A stretch of 64,000 nt of DNA from positions 1,054,001-1,118,000 of the forward strand of contig NZ_CP128477.1 in NCBI RefSeq assembly GCF_030369675.1, given 5' to 3'. Under the pieces are notes generated by a model that ran no database searches, was not told the origin of the DNA, and worked only from the letters and a program-made list of their open reading frames with translations. The stretch's first letter is position 1. Every line of letters begins with the position of its first letter. Source of the stretch: Peteryoungia algae. GTDB lineage: Bacteria > Pseudomonadota > Alphaproteobacteria > Rhizobiales > Rhizobiaceae. Shown here in pieces: positions 36,874 to 46,166 of the stretch. A program made the translations under genes and the position numbers.

Positions 36874-37727
36874 GCCGTGTCTTTCCGGTCCGTGCCGAAT
36901 GGATCGGGCAGGAGTTTGCGCCCGGACATGGCGCCCAGCCAGTCAAGCGAGGGACGGAGCCGGACGACTTCGCCGATCACCACGATGGCCGGAGGCTCGA
37001 TACCGGCGGCCAGCATGTCGGCCTCGGCCCGTGCAAGCGTCGTCTCAAGCACGGTCTGTTGCGGTGTCGCCGCATTGCAGACGAAGGCGACGGGCTCGTC
37101 GGCCCGGCGACCTGCCGACATAAGATTGGCCGTGATCTGTCCCATATGTTTCATCGCCATATACATGACGATGACAGGTGATCCGCGACCGATCGCATCC
37201 CAGTCGATGCGATCGGGCACGACGCCGGAGGAATCATGCCCGGTCAGGAAAGTGACGGCGTGGTTGACCTCGCGATGGGTGACGGGAATGCCGGCATAGG
37301 CAAGACCACCGATGCCGGCCGTGATGCCCGGCACGATACGGAAGGGCACGCCATGTTCGATCAGCGTCAGTGCCTCTTCACCACCCCGTCCGAAGACGAA
37401 GGGATCGCCACCCTTGAGACGAAGAACACGGTGGCCGGCCTTGGCGAGTTCGACGAGACGCAACGAGATGTCACGCTGTTTGGCAGAGGGCTTGCCGCCA
37501 CGTTTGCCGGCATATTCGAGCACGGCACCACTGCGCGCGAGCTTGAGGCAATCCTCGTTGACCAGTGCGTCGTGAACAATGACGTCGGCTTCCGACAGGC
37601 CCTTCGCTGCCAGCAGGGTCAAAAGGCCCGGATCACCGGGGCCGGCACCGGCCAGCCACACCTGGCCAGGCTCGATGGCCGGCAGGCTCGTGGGCAGGGC
37701 AAGACGCGTCGGTTCACTCATGCTCAT
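36870..37727 (-). CDS. cobA: Uroporphyrinogen-III C-methyltransferase (CobA/SUMT)
   Basis: A 285-residue SAM-dependent methyltransferase catalysing the first committed step to cobalamin (precorrin-2). The signature VWLAGAGPGDPGLLTLLA begins at about residue 23. KGGDPFVFGRGGEE and the VTHREVNHAVTFLTGHDS segment are diagnostic of SUMT. There is no fused siroheme-synthase domain, so it serves methylation only. It is first in the leftward cob unit and divergent from cbiD. Confidence 0.94.
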   Translation of the reverse strand: MSMSEPTRLALPTSLPAIEPGQVWLAGAGPGDPGLLTLLAAKGLSEADVIVHDALVNEDCLKLARSGAVLEYAGKRGGKPSAKQRDISLRLVELAKAGHRVLRLKGGDPFVFGRGGEEALTLIEHGVPFRIVPGITAGIGGLAYAGIPVTHREVNHAVTFLTGHDSSGVVPDRIDWDAIGRGSPVIVMYMAMKHMGQITANLMSAGRRADEPVAFVCNAATPQQTVLETTLARAEADMLAAGIEPPAIVVIGEVVRLRPSLDWLGAMSGRKLLPDPFGTDRKDTA

Positions 37728-37834
37728 GGTCTAGGCCCCGTCGATAAAAATTGCAATTCCGCCCCGACGCTTTCCGCACGCAACCTGCCGACCCATGCCT
37801 TCCGCCGGGCAGCCAGCTCGCCTATAAGCGAGCC

Positions 37835-38971
37835 ATGAGCGATGCCGATCGAAAAGACGCAAGGAACGCCGCCGAAGACGGGCGGCTGGAAAAGCCGGAA
37901 GGCGCACCGCTGCGCAAAGGCTGGACGACCGGCGCCTGCGCGACGGCCGCGACCAAGGCCGCCTATACGGCGCTGCTGACCGGGAGCTTTCCGGATCCTG
38001 TCTCGATCACCCTGCCCAAAGGCGAAACACCCGCTTTCGCGTTGGCCCGGGAAGGCATGGACGGGCAAAGCGTCTTTGCGGGCATCGTCAAGGATGCGGG
38101 CGATGATCCGGATGTGACCCATGGCGCCACCGTAATCGCCACCGTGACAAGGCTGCCGCCCGGAAGCGGCATCCGCTTTGTGGCCGGCGACGGCGTCGGA
38201 ACCGTGACCAAGGCCGGCCTGCCGATCGGCGTTGGGGAACCGGCCATCAATCCGGTGCCCCGCGCCATGATGACGGCGGTGGTCGAGACACTCGCCGGTG
38301 AACACGATGTATCGCCCGATCTGGAGATCCGGATCTCGGTGCCCGGCGGCGCGACCATTGCGGAGAAGACCTGGAACCCGAGGCTTGGCATTCTCGGCGG
38401 CATCTCGATCCTCGGCACGACGGGTGTGGTGCATCCCTTCTCCTGCGCGGCCTGGATTCATTCCATCCATCGCGGCATCGACGTGGCCCGCGCCGAAGGC
38501 CTGACGCATCTGCTCGGCGCCACGGGCTCGACCTCGGAGAAGGCGGCGCAGGACTTTCATCGCCTGCCGGATGGCGCGCTGATCGACATGGGCGATTTCG
38601 CGGGCGGCCTGCTCAAATACCTCCGCGCCCATCCGGTGCCGCGTCTGACGATTGCGGGTGGTTTCGCCAAGATGACCAAGCTTGCCCAGGGCGCGCTCGA
38701 CCTGCACTCGTCGCGCAGCCAGGTCGACAATCAGTTCTTTTTGTCATTGCCTTGCAGCCAGTCCCTGAGCGACGCCCAGCGCGCGGCGGTCGAGCATGCA
38801 AACACCGCCATGGAGGTTCTGACAATCCTGTCGGAAGAGGGTATCGACATCGCGCGATCCATTGCCGAAGCGGCCAAACGAAGTGCAGAAGGGGTGCTTC
38901 GCGACAGCGGTGTGAGCGTGGACATCATCGTGACCGACCGCAAGGGAACGATCATCGCCCATGCCAACTGA
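37835..38971 (+). CDS. cbiD: Cobalt-precorrin-5B C1-methyltransferase CbiD
   Basis: A 378-residue CbiD-family protein. The opening GWTTGACATAATKAAY and the motifs GDGVGTVTKAGLPIGVGEPAINPVPR and TGSTSEKA are family hallmarks. CbiD was defined in the anaerobic route, but homologues occur in many alphaproteobacteria with aerobic-type cob genes, where they may replace CobF. The ATG at 37835 gives the expected N-terminus; an upstream extension is unlike the family. It overlaps cobK by 11 bases. Confidence 0.92.
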   Translation: MSDADRKDARNAAEDGRLEKPEGAPLRKGWTTGACATAATKAAYTALLTGSFPDPVSITLPKGETPAFALAREGMDGQSVFAGIVKDAGDDPDVTHGATVIATVTRLPPGSGIRFVAGDGVGTVTKAGLPIGVGEPAINPVPRAMMTAVVETLAGEHDVSPDLEIRISVPGGATIAEKTWNPRLGILGGISILGTTGVVHPFSCAAWIHSIHRGIDVARAEGLTHLLGATGSTSEKAAQDFHRLPDGALIDMGDFAGGLLKYLRAHPVPRLTIAGGFAKMTKLAQGALDLHSSRSQVDNQFFLSLPCSQSLSDAQRAAVEHANTAMEVLTILSEEGIDIARSIAEAAKRSAEGVLRDSGVSVDIIVTDRKGTIIAHAN

Positions 38972-39653
38972 TCGGCAAGACACCCCGCAAAAAATCCTGA
39001 TTCTCGGCGGAACGTCGGAGGCCCGGGCTCTTGCCCAACGGCTTTGCGCTGAGGGACATGACGTCACGACCTCGCTTGCAGGGCGGACGGTCGATCCCGT
39101 GTTGCCGGTGGGTGCCGTCAGGATCGGCGGTTTCGGCGGCCCTGAGGGGCTTGCGACCTATCTGCGGGCGGAAGGTTTCGCGCGAATGATCGATGCCACC
39201 CACCCGTTTGCCCGGCGGATCAGCGAAAACGCCATCCAGGCGGCTGCGATCTCGGGTGTCCCTCTCGAACAATGCTTGCGGCCACGCTGGCAGAAGCAAC
39301 CTGGCGACCGGTGGAAGCCCGTCCCCTCGCTGACCGCCGCAGCGGATGCCCTGCCAGCCGGCGCAACCGTGTTTCTGGCGCTCGGTCGGCAATATCTCGA
39401 CGCCTTCCAGGCGCGCAGTGATTGCCGCTTCGTCATTCGCATGGTGGATCCGCCGGAGACACATCTTGCCTTCGCGGACCACACACTCGTGCTTGGCAAA
39501 CCGGCCAGCGATCCCGACCGGGAGGCCGATCTGTTCACGGCGCATGGAATTTCACATCTCGTCTGTCGCAATTCGGGTGGCCCCGCCGGCTATGCCAAGA
39601 TCATTGCCGCACGGCGTCTGGCCCTGCCGGTGATCATCATCGAGCGCGACTGA
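38961..39653 (+). CDS. cobK: Precorrin-6A reductase CobK
   Basis: A 230-residue NADPH-dependent reductase acting in corrin ring formation. The N-terminal nucleotide-binding motif is ILILGGTSEARALA at about residue 12. The family's DATHPFARRISENA and the late CRNSGGPAGYAKIIAA are intact. The gene starts inside the last codons of cbiD. It ends 12 bases before the convergent AsmA-like gene. Confidence 0.94.
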   Translation: MPTDRQDTPQKILILGGTSEARALAQRLCAEGHDVTTSLAGRTVDPVLPVGAVRIGGFGGPEGLATYLRAEGFARMIDATHPFARRISENAIQAAAISGVPLEQCLRPRWQKQPGDRWKPVPSLTAAADALPAGATVFLALGRQYLDAFQARSDCRFVIRMVDPPETHLAFADHTLVLGKPASDPDREADLFTAHGISHLVCRNSGGPAGYAKIIAARRLALPVIIIERD

Positions 39654-39665
39654 CGTCGCACCGCC

Positions 39666-42600
39666 TCAGCGGAACTCGAAGATCTGGCGAAAGACGCCCG
39701 GCGCGATGATCGAGAGCGGGTTGATCACGAGATTGGGCTTGGTGGTCGCGCCAGTCAGCTTGAAGGTGATGCCGAGCAGGCCCCGGTCACGGCCGTTGCC
39801 GAGGATCGCGCCGATGACCGGCAGTTCGCCGAACAGCCGATTCAAGCCATAGGCGGGCATGAAGGTGCCGGTCAGATCGATCCGCCCGGCCGGATCCCGG
39901 ACGATGCCCTGGAAGGTGGCACCGATCTGTTCCCCACGCACGATGCCGTTCTCCAGGCTGAGCGTGCCATCGACCACGGCGAGCCGCGCAAAGGCACGCT
40001 GGAAAGCCGCAGAACTGACATCGGTATCGCTGCGGACAGCGCTGTTGAGGCTTCGTCCATCGGCACCGGTCGGCGTCGTGACAATGCTCTGCAGGCGCTC
40101 TTCGTTCTGCACCTTGAAATTGCGCAGGTCGAGATTGCCGCTCCAGGCGCCTTCTCGAGTTTCAGTCAGCCGGAGATTGGCAAGCCCTCCGCCCAGACGC
40201 TTGTAGGTATCCAGAAAACGCAGAACGGCGCCGGCGTCGCTTGTCGTCACGGAGAGTTCACGCCGCCCGCTCGGTTGCCGCAACTTTGCGACCAGAGCCT
40301 GGCCGCTGCCCGTGATACCGGAAAAATCCACCCCGCTGAGCCGCCCCTTGGCTGACGAATAGACGACGGACACGCCAGACAGCTGTTCGCCTCCGAAGCC
40401 CAGGACACGTTCGAATCGCCCCTCGATCCGAAGCGATGTGTTCGAGGCCCCGGCCTTTCCGGCATCCCCGGATGGCTGCTGTATCGTCGAGATCAGCGAG
40501 CGTGCATCGAGGACACTTCCCTTGGCGACAACCGAATAGACACCCTTGTTGAGCCGTATCGTCAGGGCCACATTATCCCCAGGCGCCAGGCGAACACGGG
40601 ACAGATTGGCGGACACCAGCCCCCTGTCGTCGGCAGACATGTCGCCCAAGGCGCCGAAACCATCCCCGTCGAGCTCGAACTTCTCGATAAGCGACTGAGC
40701 ACCCTTCTTCGACAGTTCGAACTTCGCAGTGGCGCCGATGCCCTGCCCTTTCGCCCAGCCGACCCAGGGGAAGGTCAATGTCGCCGACCGCAGATCGACG
40801 GACACGGCCTGACGGGTTTCGTCAACGCGGCGCAATTCGATCTTCATCGGGCCGCTGACGATCTCGCCGAGCCCCGGCACGAGCTTCTCGCGGCTCGCAT
40901 TGTCGAGCGTTGCGGTGATCACGCTTTCACGCGCCACCTCCCCCTCGCCCCGGCGCACAGGTTCGGTAAGCACCACCTTCATAGGCACGTCGTCGATCCT
41001 GGCGTCGGCATCAAGCTTCGCCTTGTCCGCATCGACAGTGAGTTTGCCGGTCACGTCGTTGATTTTCCGGCCATCGAATGGCTTCGCTACATCGACGTCT
41101 TCGAGAGTGACGTCCGCCGTCCAGCTCGGGGCCGGCGGCTGCTGGTCCGGCACCAGACCGAGGCGGATTTTCGCCTTTCCGCGCACCTTGCCGGCAAAAT
41201 CCTCAGGCTTGAAGTCCACGACACGCAGCGCCTCGATGGGCTTGAACGAAACGAGCTCCGCCACGGCGTCGGCGGCACCGCTGATATCGAGTTCGAGATC
41301 AGCCATGAGCGGCTTTTCATAGGCGTCCTGAAGGCTGAGCTTGCCCCGATCGAGCGTCACCATGCGCCCGGATGGAAAGAATGATCCAGCCGATCGGATG
41401 TCGACGTCGACCCGTTCCCCCACCATGTCGAACCGACCATAGACATCACGGAGAGGCGGCAGGTCCCCGGTGAGGTTCAGCCGGGCATCCTCCAGATCGA
41501 AACCGATCTTCAGCTCGTCGGCATCCAGCCGCACGGGTTTCGGATCGATCGACAGCCGGTTCTGTGGAATGAATACTTCGATCGTGCCGCGTGGAATGAC
41601 GCCACCGAAGAGGTTTTCAAGCACCCATGCCCGCGGTTTCGAGGCGATCCAGTAAGGCCAGAGCTGCTTGACAACGCTCGTGCGCATGTCGTGCACCTCG
41701 CCGTTGAAGCGGATCTCGGGGCCTGTTCCGCCGAAACGCATCTGCAGTTTGCCGCGCATGTTGCCACCGGGCGTCGAGGCATCGAGCGTGTCGAGCTGCA
41801 ACAGGTTCTCATCGACCAGATAGCGGCCATAGCCCTTCAGGAAGAAGGGAAACGGCGTCTCGCCGGCCGTCGGCACATTCGCCCGACCGTCGGTCACCAC
41901 CAGATCCAGGCCGAAACCCTTGCCGAAACTCGGCCCCTCGGGAAGCCGGTCGAGATCGATGATGCCCCCCGAGAGCGGGATGACCGTCTCCTCGAAGCGC
42001 GCAATGGAATCAGCGAGTTCGATCGTGTCCTTGGAGAAATCATAGGACAGCTTGAGCTGGGCATCGGTCAATTCCTGGCGGTCGCCGTCCGAATAGAAGC
42101 CTGCCTTGCGCAAGTTGATGGCGAGTGACACCGCCGGTGCCTGGGCGCCATCTTCACGCCGCGCGTTGAGCAGCAGTTCGGCGGAACCGTCGATCCCCTG
42201 GCGCGGCTCGCCGACACTCGATCGCCGGAGAAGAAAGGGCGTCACCCGCACATCGGCAATGCGCATCGTCAAGGTTTCCGCCCGTCCACCGACATTGGTG
42301 GTGAGTGCGGTGAGCTCGGTCTGCTGACCGTTCACCGAGACGGCGCCGAAAATCGACAGAGAATCGTCCTCGCCCCGTTCCAGCACGATGTCGTCGATGG
42401 CAATGGAAAGCGGCCGCCCGCTGGCGCTCGTCGAGGCAATTTCCATTCCGCCGAGTCGCATTCGATCCAGGCCGCCCCGGGCGATGAAGGCCTGCAGCCC
42501 GTCGAGTTCGCGAAAGGCATCCGCCAGCCGCTCCGGCACCTGGTCGACCCGCCAGTTGGAAAGGTCGATGGGCTTGCCCTTCGGCAGGACCGTGGCGTCG

Positions 42601-43079
42601 AGGCTGATCCCTTCGCTGACGACTTCCCGGACAGAGAAACGCCCGCCCAGAAGAGCGAGCGGTTCGATGATGAAGCGAATCGATTGGGTGAGCGCGACCT
42701 GCTGACCGCCGACCTTCTGCTGCAGGGTGACGTCGCGCGCTTCGACCGACAGTTCCATGTCGTTCGAGAACCGGACCTCGGTGGCGCCGATCTCGGCGAC
42801 GAATTGCTGGCCGAGCGCATTGTTGAGAACCGTCCGCGCACGCTGGGCAAGGGCCGCATCGAGCGCGCCACTCTCGACGACTGCGTAAACGCCGATGAAG
42901 ACGATCAACCAGAGGCCGGCAAAGCCGGATACCAGCCTGAGGAAGCGCCGAAACAGGGAGCGTTTCGGCGGTGGGCAATGCACGATGAGGGGATCTTCGG
43001 CCTGCGCCGACGGAAGGGCATGCAGCGGCACGATGTCCCGCTTGCGAAACCGTAGCTTTTCGCCCCGGATCTCCGACAT
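39666..43079 (-). CDS. Large AsmA-like/DUF3971 envelope protein (YhdP-like)
   Basis: A 1137-residue protein anchored by one span near residues 50-68 (LRLVSGFAGLWLIVFIGVYA), with a cytoplasmic N-tail and a very long periplasmic region rich in repeated beta-strand patterns. DUF3971 and AsmA-like C-terminal features are recognisable, such as LTGTFMPAYGLNRLFGELPV and a final LVINPLSIIAPGVFRQIFEF. Relatives (YhdP, TamB, AsmA) are elongated lipid-transfer proteins between inner and outer membrane, so a phospholipid transport role is plausible but inferred. The start at 43079 (MSEIRGEKL) follows GGAGA; an ATG at 43176 is an alternative. Confidence 0.82.
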   Translation of the reverse strand: MSEIRGEKLRFRKRDIVPLHALPSAQAEDPLIVHCPPPKRSLFRRFLRLVSGFAGLWLIVFIGVYAVVESGALDAALAQRARTVLNNALGQQFVAEIGATEVRFSNDMELSVEARDVTLQQKVGGQQVALTQSIRFIIEPLALLGGRFSVREVVSEGISLDATVLPKGKPIDLSNWRVDQVPERLADAFRELDGLQAFIARGGLDRMRLGGMEIASTSASGRPLSIAIDDIVLERGEDDSLSIFGAVSVNGQQTELTALTTNVGGRAETLTMRIADVRVTPFLLRRSSVGEPRQGIDGSAELLLNARREDGAQAPAVSLAINLRKAGFYSDGDRQELTDAQLKLSYDFSKDTIELADSIARFEETVIPLSGGIIDLDRLPEGPSFGKGFGLDLVVTDGRANVPTAGETPFPFFLKGYGRYLVDENLLQLDTLDASTPGGNMRGKLQMRFGGTGPEIRFNGEVHDMRTSVVKQLWPYWIASKPRAWVLENLFGGVIPRGTIEVFIPQNRLSIDPKPVRLDADELKIGFDLEDARLNLTGDLPPLRDVYGRFDMVGERVDVDIRSAGSFFPSGRMVTLDRGKLSLQDAYEKPLMADLELDISGAADAVAELVSFKPIEALRVVDFKPEDFAGKVRGKAKIRLGLVPDQQPPAPSWTADVTLEDVDVAKPFDGRKINDVTGKLTVDADKAKLDADARIDDVPMKVVLTEPVRRGEGEVARESVITATLDNASREKLVPGLGEIVSGPMKIELRRVDETRQAVSVDLRSATLTFPWVGWAKGQGIGATAKFELSKKGAQSLIEKFELDGDGFGALGDMSADDRGLVSANLSRVRLAPGDNVALTIRLNKGVYSVVAKGSVLDARSLISTIQQPSGDAGKAGASNTSLRIEGRFERVLGFGGEQLSGVSVVYSSAKGRLSGVDFSGITGSGQALVAKLRQPSGRRELSVTTSDAGAVLRFLDTYKRLGGGLANLRLTETREGAWSGNLDLRNFKVQNEERLQSIVTTPTGADGRSLNSAVRSDTDVSSAAFQRAFARLAVVDGTLSLENGIVRGEQIGATFQGIVRDPAGRIDLTGTFMPAYGLNRLFGELPVIGAILGNGRDRGLLGITFKLTGATTKPNLVINPLSIIAPGVFRQIFEFR

Positions 43080-43201
43080 GTGCTGGTGATTGTCTCCGTC
43101 GACCGATGCCGCTAACAAGTCGCTCTGGACGACTTCGGAGCGGACTATATATCGATGACGCCCAGTTTCACCCATAAAACGGGCAAAAGAAAGGTTATCC
43201 C

Positions 43202-43669
43202 ATGACGGAATTGACTGCCGGGGACATGGCCCCCGACTTCTCTCTGCCCCGCAACGGCGGCGGCGCGGTTTCGCTTTCCGATTTCGCCGGCAAACCGGTG
43301 ATCCTCTACTTCTACCCCAAGGACGACACGAGCGGTTGCACGACCGAGGCGATCGACTTCTCCGGTCTCGCCGCTGACTTCGAAAAGCTCGGCGCACTCG
43401 TCATCGGCGTATCGCCTGATTCGGTGAAGAGCCACGACAAATTTTCCGCCAAACACAGCCTTTCGGTGGTCCTCGCCTCCGATGAGGAGCACAAGGCGCT
43501 GGAGGCCTATGGCGTCTGGAAGGAGAAGAGCATGTATGGCAAGACCTATATGGGTGTCGAACGCTCGACCTTCCTGATCGACGGCTCGGGCAAGATCGCC
43601 GAAACATGGCGCAAGGTGAAGGTAGCAGGCCATGCAGCAGCCGTGCTGAAGGCAACCCAGGCCCTCTGA
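43202..43669 (+). CDS. bcp: Peroxiredoxin of the Bcp/PrxQ family
   Basis: A 155-residue thiol peroxidase reducing hydrogen peroxide and organic peroxides. The peroxidatic Cys46 is in DDTSGCTTEAIDFSG. The resolving Cys found five residues later in many Bcp proteins is Ile51 here, and no other Cys is present, so it should act as a 1-Cys enzyme needing an external thiol. AAAGG precedes the ATG. One base separates it from the DUF455 gene, forming an operon. The large envelope protein gene is divergent. Confidence 0.93.
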   Translation: MTELTAGDMAPDFSLPRNGGGAVSLSDFAGKPVILYFYPKDDTSGCTTEAIDFSGLAADFEKLGALVIGVSPDSVKSHDKFSAKHSLSVVLASDEEHKALEAYGVWKEKSMYGKTYMGVERSTFLIDGSGKIAETWRKVKVAGHAAAVLKATQAL

Positions 43670-43670
43670 C

Positions 43671-44516
43671 ATGTCCGAGATCAAGCAGCCCGAAACGGCC
43701 TTCCATTCCCTTCGCGGCGCTGCCACTCTCGCGATCACGAGCGCCGACCTCGACGTGAAGACGGCGCTCACACAAGCCGCAGCGGTCCGTTGGCAGGAGC
43801 GACGCCTGTCCTTGCGCTCGCCGCTCGACCCCGCCTTGCCGGACAGGCCCGGCCGCCCGGCAAAGCCGGAACTGGTTCCTCCCAAGGCGGTCGGCAAGCG
43901 CTCCCTCCACACGCTGCCCGGTCGCGTGGCGCTCCTGCACGCGCTCGCCCATATCGAACTCAATGCGGTCGACCTCGCACTCGACATCGTCGCGCGCTTT
44001 GCCACAGAGCCAGTACCGCATTCCTTCTTCGATGGCTGGATGAAGGTCGCTTTCGAGGAAGCCAAGCATTTCAGACTGGTGCGCGACAGGCTGCGGGCCC
44101 TCGGCGCCGACTACGGCGACATGCCGGCTCATGACGGCCTCTGGCAGGCGGCACATTCGACCAAGAACGACCTGACGGCACGGCTTGCGGTGGTCCCGTT
44201 GATTCTGGAGGCGCGCGGTCTCGACGTCACACCGGCCCTGCAGGAGAAGATGCGCGAGACCGGCGACATCGAGAGCGCCGATGTGCTGAGCGTGATTTAC
44301 GAGGACGAAAAGGGGCATGTGGCGGTCGGCGCCAAATGGTTCCGCTTCCTCTGCGCCCGCGAAAAACGTGATCCGGCCAAGGCTTTTCAGGATCTGGTTC
44401 GCGCCAATTTCCGCGGCCAGCTGAAGGCGCCCTTCAACGATGTCGCCCGCGCCGAAGCCGGCCTTACCCCGTCCTTCTATCGATCCCTGTCCTCCAAGAA
44501 CAACTCCTCGGTTTGA
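43671..44516 (+). CDS. DUF455 ferritin-like protein
   Basis: A 281-residue DUF455 protein of the ferritin-like superfamily. Possible di-iron carboxylate/histidine ligands lie in HALAHIELNAVDLA, KVAFEEAKHF, LILEARGLDV and IYEDEKGHVAVG, the ExxH-type pattern expected for a four-helix di-iron centre. The reaction is unknown; some relatives are listed as oxygenase-like or tRNA-hydroxylase-like, which I cannot confirm. It is co-transcribed with bcp, one base apart, suggesting a link to oxidative stress or iron. Confidence 0.8.
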   Translation: MSEIKQPETAFHSLRGAATLAITSADLDVKTALTQAAAVRWQERRLSLRSPLDPALPDRPGRPAKPELVPPKAVGKRSLHTLPGRVALLHALAHIELNAVDLALDIVARFATEPVPHSFFDGWMKVAFEEAKHFRLVRDRLRALGADYGDMPAHDGLWQAAHSTKNDLTARLAVVPLILEARGLDVTPALQEKMRETGDIESADVLSVIYEDEKGHVAVGAKWFRFLCAREKRDPAKAFQDLVRANFRGQLKAPFNDVARAEAGLTPSFYRSLSSKNNSSV

Positions 44517-44540
44517 CACGCAAATCCATGCGCCTAACGC
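44513..44540 (+). promoter_or_regulatory. Possible promoter for the M23 peptidase gene
   Basis: A perfect TTGACA (44513-44518) overlaps the end of the DUF455 gene, with a weak TAACGC 16 bases later. The -10 is poor, so this is tentative. The following 100 bases hold no gene. Confidence 0.3.
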
Positions 44541-44651
44541 TTCATTAACCCTAATTATGCGTAACTCCCGAGGGCGGGATCGGAGAGTCGACGGACCGCA
44601 AAAGGGCAAGGAACGCAGTAGCGTTTCGCCTGAATGTGATTGGGGGTCAGC

Positions 44652-45974
44652 GTGGCGGCGGGTTCGAACAACCAGATCTTCGGAAAACGCAAGGTGCAGC
44701 ACGTCGTCATCCTGGCGAGCGGCGACCGCATTCGTCACATGACGATCCGCCCCTGGATGATCGCCCTCACCGTCTGTTTCCTCGGCACCATGGCAATCGG
44801 CTATCTCGGCGCCACCACCTATCTCGTCTTGCGCGACAACCTGATCGGCGCCACCATGGCCCGCCAGGCGCGCATGCAACACGAATACGAAGACCGTATC
44901 GCTGCGCTCCGGGCACAGGTCGACCGGGTGACGTCCCGCCAGTTGCTCGACCAGCAGGTGGTCGAGGAGAAGGTCGAAAAGCTGCTCGAACAGCAGATGG
45001 CGCTCACCTCGCGGCACGGCCGGATCGGTGCACTTCTGGAGGCCAGCAGCCCGTCCGACGCACTGCCTGCCGACGGTCCCGTGCCGGCCGAGAAGCCGCT
45101 GGTCGATGGTGAGGACCACGCAGCGCTCTCGAACGGCACACGGGCTTTCGCAGCACTTCTAGGCACAGCGACAGACGAAACCACCGCGAATGCCGTCGAG
45201 GCAGGCAATCACGCGCCGGCGCTCGCGCTGGGTTATGTCCCAATGACGGGCGAGAATGTCGCAGATCGCGCCGACCGGCTCTTCTCCAACATGACGCTGT
45301 CCTTGAAGGAAATCGAGGCGGAGCAATTGCAGCGGATCGACCAACTGGCAAGCGGCGCATCGCAGACTGCCGATGAAATTGCCGCGATCCTCGAGCGCCA
45401 GGGCGTCCAGATCGACGACCTCGCCGCACTTCCGGTCGCAGACGCCGTCGGCGGCCCTTACCTTGCGCCGCAGTCGGACCGTGACTTCAACGCCTCGCTC
45501 AATGCGCTCGACGCAGCCCTCAACCGGCTCGAATCGGTGCGCGGGACAGCAAAACGCCTTCCCTTTGCCAATCCGGCACCCGGCCAGGACATAACCAGCC
45601 GATTCGGCAACCGGCCGGATCCGTTCTTCGGCGGCCTCGCCATGCATGCCGGCATTGATTTTCGCGCCCCGACCGGCACAGAGATCCGCTCGACGGGCAG
45701 CGGCAAGGTCGTGACGGCCGCCTTCTCCGGCGGATACGGCAACATGGTCGAGGTCGATCACGGCCTGGGACTGACGACCCGTTTCGGCCATATGTCGCGC
45801 ATTCTGGTGCGAGAAGGCGAGACGGTCGAACCCGGTCAGCTCATCGGCCTGTCGGGCTCGACCGGCCGGTCGACAGGACCGCATCTGCACTACGAAGTCC
45901 GCCGCAACGGCGACCCGGTCGATCCGATGCGCTTCCTCAACGCCGGCATGAAGTTGACGCCACTGATCAATTGA
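44652..45974 (+). CDS. M23-family peptidoglycan metallopeptidase
   Basis: A 440-residue LytM/M23 endopeptidase expected to cleave peptidoglycan cross-bridges. One membrane span lies at about residues 37-57 (MIALTVCFLGTMAIGYLGATTY). A long periplasmic region with coiled-coil character follows, and the C-terminal M23 domain has the zinc ligands in MHAGIDF and the GPHLHYEV motif. The active site looks complete, unlike EnvC-type activators. The GTG at 44652 behind GGGGGTC was chosen; a TTG four codons earlier is possible. Confidence 0.88.
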   Translation: MAAGSNNQIFGKRKVQHVVILASGDRIRHMTIRPWMIALTVCFLGTMAIGYLGATTYLVLRDNLIGATMARQARMQHEYEDRIAALRAQVDRVTSRQLLDQQVVEEKVEKLLEQQMALTSRHGRIGALLEASSPSDALPADGPVPAEKPLVDGEDHAALSNGTRAFAALLGTATDETTANAVEAGNHAPALALGYVPMTGENVADRADRLFSNMTLSLKEIEAEQLQRIDQLASGASQTADEIAAILERQGVQIDDLAALPVADAVGGPYLAPQSDRDFNASLNALDAALNRLESVRGTAKRLPFANPAPGQDITSRFGNRPDPFFGGLAMHAGIDFRAPTGTEIRSTGSGKVVTAAFSGGYGNMVEVDHGLGLTTRFGHMSRILVREGETVEPGQLIGLSGSTGRSTGPHLHYEVRRNGDPVDPMRFLNAGMKLTPLIN

Positions 45975-46105
45975 AGCATTTTACCAAAAGCAGATATTCG
46001 TCTCTTGAGAGACCCAGAAAGCCAATGCTTTTTTGTCGGTTTGCGAAACCGCTGCCAATTAATCGTGAACTTTAAGCCTTTGTAGGGGTAAATCCGTCTG
46101 TTTCC

Positions 46106-46134
46106 TTGACTTTCCGGCAGTTTCCCACTATTCG
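46106..46134 (+). promoter_or_regulatory. Predicted sigma-70-type promoter of the helicase gene
   Basis: TTGACT (46106-46111) and TATTCG (46129-46134) are 17 bases apart, 33 bases before the TTG start of the helicase. The intergenic stretch 45975-46166 is otherwise free of genes. Confidence 0.45.
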
Positions 46135-46166
46135 CCGCAACCATTGGAGCCCAATCCGATGGGCTA

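Noticed and set aside
37728..37834. Cobalamin riboswitch between cobA and cbiD
   Set aside because: The gap is only about 107 bases, too short for the aptamer, and no B12-box-like core was found. A GCCACTGG at about 36773 is inside cobB.
43080..43397. N-terminal extension of the AsmA-like protein
   Set aside because: Part of it is antisense to bcp and Arg/Ser-rich; only the ATGs at 43079 or 43176 are reasonable.
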